From assembly GCA_012799695.1 (NCBI GenBank), contig JAAZKT010000086.1, positions 1 through 35,726 on the forward strand: DNA of 35,726 nt. Direction: 5' to 3'. Below are positions 31,476-35,726 of this stretch, in pieces. The notes beneath the pieces are model-generated. The model was not told the DNA's origin and did no database searches. It saw nothing but the letters and a program-made list of their open reading frames with translations. Positions within the stretch are counted from its first letter, which is position 1. Each line of letters opens with the position of its first letter. The DNA comes from Clostridiaceae bacterium (GTDB taxonomy: Bacteria; Bacillota; Clostridia; Saccharofermentanales; DTU023). The position numbers and the translations under genes are program-made.

Positions 31476-32239
31476 ACATCCGATCGTTCGATGCGGCCAT
31501 CGCGCTCGCAGGATGCCAAGGCCCGGAAGACATTTTCGCATCGCTTCTGCTGTCGCAGACTAAATACATCATCGCCGCTGACGGCGGGGCTGATTGTGTT
31601 ACCCGACTGGGATTTCACCCTGATCTTGTGATCGGGGATTTTGATTCGATCGAAAACGATTTTGAACGACGTATGCTTGCGTCAACGAAGCTGATGGTAT
31701 TTCCCGTCGATAAGAACCATACGGACGGCGAACTCGCCTTGGCTGCTGCAGTACTTCATTCTCTAGGCGAAAAAATCCCGCAGGACGAGTTCGAGCTTTA
31801 CGAAAAATTCGACCGATGTGACGATTTGACCGGAGTCTCTCTGCTCTTTGTCAACTATTTCGGTTCTCGGCACGATCATACAATCGCAAATCTCGCATTA
31901 GCCGCCTTAGCGGCTCGACGCGGCGCAGACGTTTATTTGACGGACGGAACGACGCTGGGACGCATCGTTGCAGGTCCCGTAACGCTCGCACCCGTCTTCC
32001 ATCGCGACTGTTTCGCTCGGGCGGGGGAGAGGTTGTTCCTCTTTTCCGCGCAGCCGCTCGACGAAGATGTCAGCGGTTTGACGCTCAAAGGTTTGTGCTG
32101 GGAACTCGACGACGCATGTTTGGCGCAGGCGCGTGCCCTCTGCCTGAGTAATCGCGCGCTCACGAATCACCCCGACAACGTTCGCCTCCACTGTCGCCGG
32201 GGGACACTTGCGGTATTTACATTTCCCGCGAGCTTGTAA
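31472..32239 (+). CDS. thiN: Thiamine pyrophosphokinase
   Basis: ThiN transfers pyrophosphate from ATP to thiamine, giving TPP. The 255-residue protein has the catalytic stretch IAADGGADCVTRLGFHPDLVIGDFDSI, here read in two parts at about residues 33-42 and 43-59. It then has VDKNHTDGELAL (about 78-89) and GSRHDHTIANLALAA near 131-145. It is somewhat longer than the usual 210-220 residues, with an insertion at about 95-120. It closes the priA to thiN block and converges on tyrS with 16 bases between stops. TPP is the cofactor of transketolase, which uses Rpe's product. Confidence 0.93.
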   Translation: MNIRSFDAAIALAGCQGPEDIFASLLLSQTKYIIAADGGADCVTRLGFHPDLVIGDFDSIENDFERRMLASTKLMVFPVDKNHTDGELALAAAVLHSLGEKIPQDEFELYEKFDRCDDLTGVSLLFVNYFGSRHDHTIANLALAALAARRGADVYLTDGTTLGRIVAGPVTLAPVFHRDCFARAGERLFLFSAQPLDEDVSGLTLKGLCWELDDACLAQARALCLSNRALTNHPDNVRLHCRRGTLAVFTFPASL

Positions 32240-32255
32240 TCAGTACGGAAATTCG

Positions 32256-33479
32256 CTAATCAATTACGAGTTTGACGTAGCGCTTCTTGCCGAGGCGGAT
32301 GAGCAGCTCGCCACCGGAAAATGCGTCTTCATCGAGTGTAGCGAACAACTCTTTCACGTTTTCGTCGCCGACGTAGAAACCGCCTTGACTGATCAGACGA
32401 CGCGCCTCACTTTTCGAAGCGGTCAGCCCGTATTTTGTCAAGACGTCGATAAACGTCGAACCGAGATCTTCACGCGTGATGTTTTCCGTCGGTACGGAAG
32501 CGTCATCGCCCCCACCGCCGAAAACGGAGCGCGCCGCCTGCGCCGCTTGTTCAGCTTTCTCACGTCCATGAACGATCGACGTGACCTCAAGGGCGAGTCG
32601 TTCCTTGGCGACATTGATGTCGGAGCCGATAAGCTTATCGTATTCCGCAATTTCTTCGAGCGGGAGCATGGTCAGCAGGCGCATCGACCGCGTGACGACC
32701 TCATCCTCGACATTCCTCCAGTACTGGTAGAAGTCGTAGACGGAACATTTATCCTCGTCAAGCCACAGGGCGCCGCGCGCCGTCTTGCCCATTTTTTCTC
32801 CGGATGCCGTCGTGAGCAGCTGAAACGTCATGCCATAGGCAGGCTCTTGCTCTTTGCGGCGGATTAACTCCGTGCCTGCGATGATGTTGGACCACTGATC
32901 GTCTCCGCCTGCCTGAAGGCGACAGCCGTAGGTGCGGAAGAGATTGAGGAAGTCATATGCCTGAAGCATCATATAATTAAACTCGAGGAAGGTCAGCCCG
33001 CTGTCGAGTCTTTGCTTGTAACAGTCGGCGCTGAGCATCCTGTTGACAGTAAAGTGCGGTCCGACTTCGCGAATGAATTCGATGTAATTCATGGGGACGA
33101 GCCAGTCGGCATTGTTGACAAAGATGATCTTGCCGTCACTGATGTCGAGGATGCGTTTCATCTGCTCGGCGAAGCAGCCGACATTATACTCGATCGTTTC
33201 AGGAGACATGACGGAGCGCATATCCGTGCGATCTGAGGGGTCTCCGATATATCCCGTGCCGCCGCCCATGAGCGCGATCGGGACGATTCCGGCATTCTGC
33301 ATATGTCTCATGACCATGAGTTGAAGCAGATGACCGACGTGAAGGCTGTCAGCCGTGGGATCAAAGCCGACGTAGAAAGTCGCACCTTCTTTCGACAGAT
33401 AGTCACGCACCTCATTCTCATGAGTGACCTGAGCGACATATCCGCGCTCGACCAGCGTGTCAAATATGTTTTTCTTCAT
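32256..33479 (-). CDS. tyrS: Tyrosyl-tRNA synthetase
   Basis: TyrS charges tRNA(Tyr). The 407-residue protein has the class I HIGH-type motif HVGHL (in DSLHVGHLLQL, about residues 46-56), the tyrosine-binding AYDFLNLF and GGDDQWSNI segments, and a KMSKS-type loop written KMGKT, as in many bacterial TyrRS. A C-terminal S4 domain (SKSEARRLISQGGFYVGDENV) binds the tRNA. The ATG at 33479 is nine bases after GGAGG; a TTG at 33488 touches that site and is rejected. The 83-base upstream gap has no T-box leader. It lies just downstream of tmcAL on the same strand and may be cotranscribed with it. Confidence 0.97.
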   Translation of the reverse strand: MKKNIFDTLVERGYVAQVTHENEVRDYLSKEGATFYVGFDPTADSLHVGHLLQLMVMRHMQNAGIVPIALMGGGTGYIGDPSDRTDMRSVMSPETIEYNVGCFAEQMKRILDISDGKIIFVNNADWLVPMNYIEFIREVGPHFTVNRMLSADCYKQRLDSGLTFLEFNYMMLQAYDFLNLFRTYGCRLQAGGDDQWSNIIAGTELIRRKEQEPAYGMTFQLLTTASGEKMGKTARGALWLDEDKCSVYDFYQYWRNVEDEVVTRSMRLLTMLPLEEIAEYDKLIGSDINVAKERLALEVTSIVHGREKAEQAAQAARSVFGGGGDDASVPTENITREDLGSTFIDVLTKYGLTASKSEARRLISQGGFYVGDENVKELFATLDEDAFSGGELLIRLGKKRYVKLVID

Positions 33480-33562
33480 CTTGTGCAACCTCCTTCGTAA
33501 ATCGTTTTGCCTTACTCACTTTACCACATCCTTTATCAGGAGTTGAGCGAGATAAGGGTGTG

Positions 33563-34903
33563 CTACTTCAAGATGATGGCGCTCCTTTTGAACTCATCGA
33601 CATCATGCAACGAAGCAAAATGATTCCACCAAGCCTGCGCGTATAAATCGAGTTTTGCCTGTCGGCGAGCCGATTCAGTTTCAAGCGAACGCGCATCGGA
33701 AGCGCTCATCAAGACGGGTAGAGCGGCGGTGTGGCGCATAAAGGAAAGGAGACGTCTGCCGCGACGTGTAAAGCCAAGGACGCGAATATACTGAGGATCG
33801 TCATGACAAAGTGCCGTATCGTCATTCCGGATATTGAACGCGGAGGCGAGAATGGCGCGTCGTACGCGGGAGGCGGGATGAGTGCGCGTCGCCATCTCGC
33901 GAATAAAACGATCGTAGGGAAGAGATATCTCTTGGTCATGCGTTCGCTCCCCATGTCTCAGGACGTTGAGCGGGTCATCGCGAAGTACTCCGCAAAGCCT
34001 TTCGGCGAGACCGCCCTGCATTCCGTTAATCTCCTTAAGAGCCTCGACATCGCGAAAGTGCGGCGAGAGGAGAAGCGACGATGCGATCATCTCCTCCGTT
34101 ACGAGACCTCTTCCCTCGGCGAGTGCCTTCATGACGGCGGCTGCCGAATCGTGCGTCAAAACAGATGAAAGATGGCGGAAAACTTCTAAAAGGGAGTAAG
34201 TGCTGCCGGAAACGTCTTCCGACGTTCTATACTTCGCCCACGAGACGACTCTGCGCACGGCGGTTGATGATTGAATCTGTTTGTCAAAAAGGGGAAGCGC
34301 GATCGTCTCAATCTCATGCGATGTTGCGTTGTCGTCGGTCCCGCTGTCTTCTGTTTCGCGTCGTTGTTTTCGCAACGCTTTTTCGTACTCGACGGCAAGA
34401 ATGGAGTTGGGTGCTTCCAAGATCGCCTTATGTCGTGCGTTACCGGTCAAGCCCGCGACGGCATCCGACCGCGATGCGGCGAATCCCTTTCCGTCGCGAA
34501 TGCCGTCGAGGATGTTGTCGTACAGTTCTTCAGGCTCATCCGCAAGAAATTCAGCTGCCTCGCAGATGGCGTTGCGGCCTTCCGGATACTCGCTGCCGTA
34601 AGCGATGTGGCGGACGACGCCGGTCGATCGGAGGATACCGATCGCTCCCTCGGCGAACCGTTCGGCGGATGCGAGAGCAAACGCTTGGGGCAGTTCAATG
34701 ACGAGATCGGCTCCGTGGCTGAGGGCGATGTTTGCGCGTTCTCCTTTGTCGAGCATGGCAGGGACTCCATGTTGACAGAACGGCCCCGACAGGCAGACAA
34801 CGATGCCGACATCACGTCCGAACGTTTCTCGTATTAATTCGAGTTGGCGTGCGTGCCCTCTATGAAAAGGGTTGTATTCAGCTGTCAGTCCGCATGTTTC
34901 CAT
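33563..34903 (-). CDS. tmcAL: tRNA(Met) cytidine acetate ligase (TmcAL/YlbM family)
   Basis: TmcAL makes N4-acetylcytidine at the wobble base of elongator tRNA(Met) using acetate and ATP. The 446-residue protein starts METCGLTAEYNPFHRGH, with the HxGH nucleotidyltransferase motif. It continues with a VVCLSGPFCQHGVPAMLDKGERAN region, split here as residues 37-46 and 47-60, and GADLVIELP. It reads QHG where many family members have QRG. The ATG at 34903 matches the family start; the frame is open to a TTG at 34960, which is rejected. The start lies in a 57-base divergent gap shared with the next gene. It precedes tyrS on the same strand. Confidence 0.9.
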   Translation of the reverse strand: METCGLTAEYNPFHRGHARQLELIRETFGRDVGIVVCLSGPFCQHGVPAMLDKGERANIALSHGADLVIELPQAFALASAERFAEGAIGILRSTGVVRHIAYGSEYPEGRNAICEAAEFLADEPEELYDNILDGIRDGKGFAASRSDAVAGLTGNARHKAILEAPNSILAVEYEKALRKQRRETEDSGTDDNATSHEIETIALPLFDKQIQSSTAVRRVVSWAKYRTSEDVSGSTYSLLEVFRHLSSVLTHDSAAAVMKALAEGRGLVTEEMIASSLLLSPHFRDVEALKEINGMQGGLAERLCGVLRDDPLNVLRHGERTHDQEISLPYDRFIREMATRTHPASRVRRAILASAFNIRNDDTALCHDDPQYIRVLGFTRRGRRLLSFMRHTAALPVLMSASDARSLETESARRQAKLDLYAQAWWNHFASLHDVDEFKRSAIILK

Positions 34904-34928
34904 TCCGTATCCGTCCGTGTTGTCTAGA

Positions 34929-34937
34929 TGATAAAAT
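34929..34937 (+). promoter_or_regulatory. Extended -10 element for the 34961 gene
   Basis: TGATAAAAT: a five-of-six -10 match (TAAAAT, 34932-34937) with TG one base upstream. No good -35 is seen. It lies in the short divergent region with tmcAL. On the other strand TTGTCG and TATTTT with 16 bases between could serve tmcAL, so the two promoters would overlap. Confidence 0.4.
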
Positions 34938-34960
34938 AAAGCTAAAGGATGGATCGACAA

Positions 34961-35726
34961 ATGTCAAAAAGAAAAAGGATCATATTGTTAATCGTGGCGG
35001 GCGTTCTTGTGCTCGCTGTCTTAATGATTCTCCTTTTTGAGTTTGTGCTTTTGCCGGGTCGACGAAGTGTAGCGCTTCCGCCACTACCCGGTCTCGCTTC
35101 ATCGGTAAAGGAATGCGATCCGGAACTTCTGGCACCCGGCATCAGGAAGATTATGAAAAGTCGCCTCTCGACTTCGGTCATGGTTTATGGAGAACAAGTG
35201 GACGGTCTATTGGCGAGTTCGTACGAGACATCGGAACGCCGCGGTTTTCCGGGCACAAAGACGTCGAGTTTTCTTGCCGGCGATCAGATTCGATACGGCA
35301 GGGCGCTTGTCAGGTTGAACGAACGCTCCGCGTTCCTCGATTGGGTAGAGGATTTCGATCAGGCATTCCGACCGAAAGGATCGGGATTTCACGCCTCCGT
35401 GCTCAGGAGTACCGAATCTAACGCGAGTTCTTCCAATGAAATGGAGATAACCGAATCGAATCTTGAGGGAGATCGTACCGACACGCCCGAGCATGAGCCC
35501 GTCAATCAGCACTGGAGCGTGACGCTTTCATTTGCGCGAGCACTTCTGGAAGGTTATCAAAGGTTTGGCGGACGCTACCTTGAGAATCGTATACGTGCCG
35601 AATCCGATGCATTGCTTTCAGTATTTCGTGATGGGAAAACGGACGATGAATTGCTTGCCGGACCGCGCATGCTCTTAGCTCTCGATGAATGGGATGACCC
35701 GATACCTGGATCGACGCCTGAACCGG
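34961..35726 (+). CDS. Membrane-anchored extracytoplasmic protein of unknown function (3' end outside window)
   Basis: The frame is open from ATG 34961 to the right edge (255 residues so far). Residues 1-6 are basic (MSKRKR) and about 7-32 form one membrane helix, so the rest should lie outside the cell. The visible ectodomain has one Cys (in KECDPELL), a Ser/Glu/Asn-rich low-complexity stretch at about residues 145-185, and a helix-like SFARALLEGYQRFGGRYLENRI segment at about 193-215. That segment faintly recalls helical-barrel carbohydrate enzymes, but this is too weak to name a family. AAGGA and GGATGGA lie upstream as a modest binding site. I do not recognise the protein. Confidence 0.8.
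   Translation, partial: MSKRKRIILLIVAGVLVLAVLMILLFEFVLLPGRRSVALPPLPGLASSVKECDPELLAPGIRKIMKSRLSTSVMVYGEQVDGLLASSYETSERRGFPGTKTSSFLAGDQIRYGRALVRLNERSAFLDWVEDFDQAFRPKGSGFHASVLRSTESNASSSNEMEITESNLEGDRTDTPEHEPVNQHWSVTLSFARALLEGYQRFGGRYLENRIRAESDALLSVFRDGKTDDELLAGPRMLLALDEWDDPIPGSTPEP

Noticed and set aside
32234-32276. Imperfect inverted repeat between thiN and tyrS stops
   Set aside because: An eight-base stem with one wobble pair, a long loop and only three following T residues is too weak for a terminator call.

Overview
This window looks like chromosomal housekeeping DNA from an anaerobic Bacillota, most likely class Clostridia. The evidence is the ispH gene fused to ribosomal protein S1, the rpsB-tsf-pyrH-frr-uppS-cdsA-dxr-rseP-ispG order, the def-fmt-rsmB-stp-prkC-rpe-thiN order, strong GGAGG ribosome binding sites, and a Gram-positive flavin electron-transfer cassette. 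GC content appears to be near 50 percent (estimated by eye). No rRNA, tRNA, insertion sequence, phage gene or CRISPR array was seen. Coding density is very high, and no gap between genes reaches 300 bases.

Layout. (A) 1-2344: the Thr/Pro-rich tail of a truncated gene, then a three-gene cassette: NusG domain II protein (EetA-like), Gx transporter (EetB-like) and an ApbE flavin transferase lipoprotein. (B) 2592-8652: site-2 protease, scpA, a scpB-cmk fusion, plsC and an ispH-rpsA fusion, closed by a strong terminator. (C) 8861-11867: rtcB converging, with a one-base gap, on a leftward PepV/M20-type dipeptidase that has an unrecognised Cys/His-rich N-terminal domain. (D) 11987-20606: rpsB through ispG, with a terminator after tsf. 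(E) 20639-32239: priA, a divergent pseudouridine-5'-phosphate glycosidase-like gene, def, fmt, a zinc metallopeptidase, rsmB, stp, the PASTA kinase prkC, rpe and thiN. (F) 32256-34903, leftward: tyrS and tmcAL. (G) 34961 to the right edge: an unrecognised membrane-anchored protein, cut off by the window.

The genes combine protein synthesis and maturation (S1, S2, EF-Ts, RRF, Def, Fmt, RsmB, TyrRS, TmcAL), isoprenoid and undecaprenyl supply (Dxr, IspG, IspH, UppS), phospholipid synthesis (PlsC, CdsA), chromosome segregation and replication restart (ScpA, ScpB, PriA), and cell-wall-linked Ser/Thr phosphorylation (Stp/PrkC).

The most unusual items are the scpB-cmk fusion, the shortened PsuG-like protein between priA and def, and the Cys/His-domain dipeptidase. 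There is also a pattern in which ribosome-related genes usually found in these neighbourhoods (rluB, rlmN, rsgA) are all absent from their expected slots. No wholly new multi-gene system is evident; the PsuG-like gene is the best single candidate for undescribed biochemistry.
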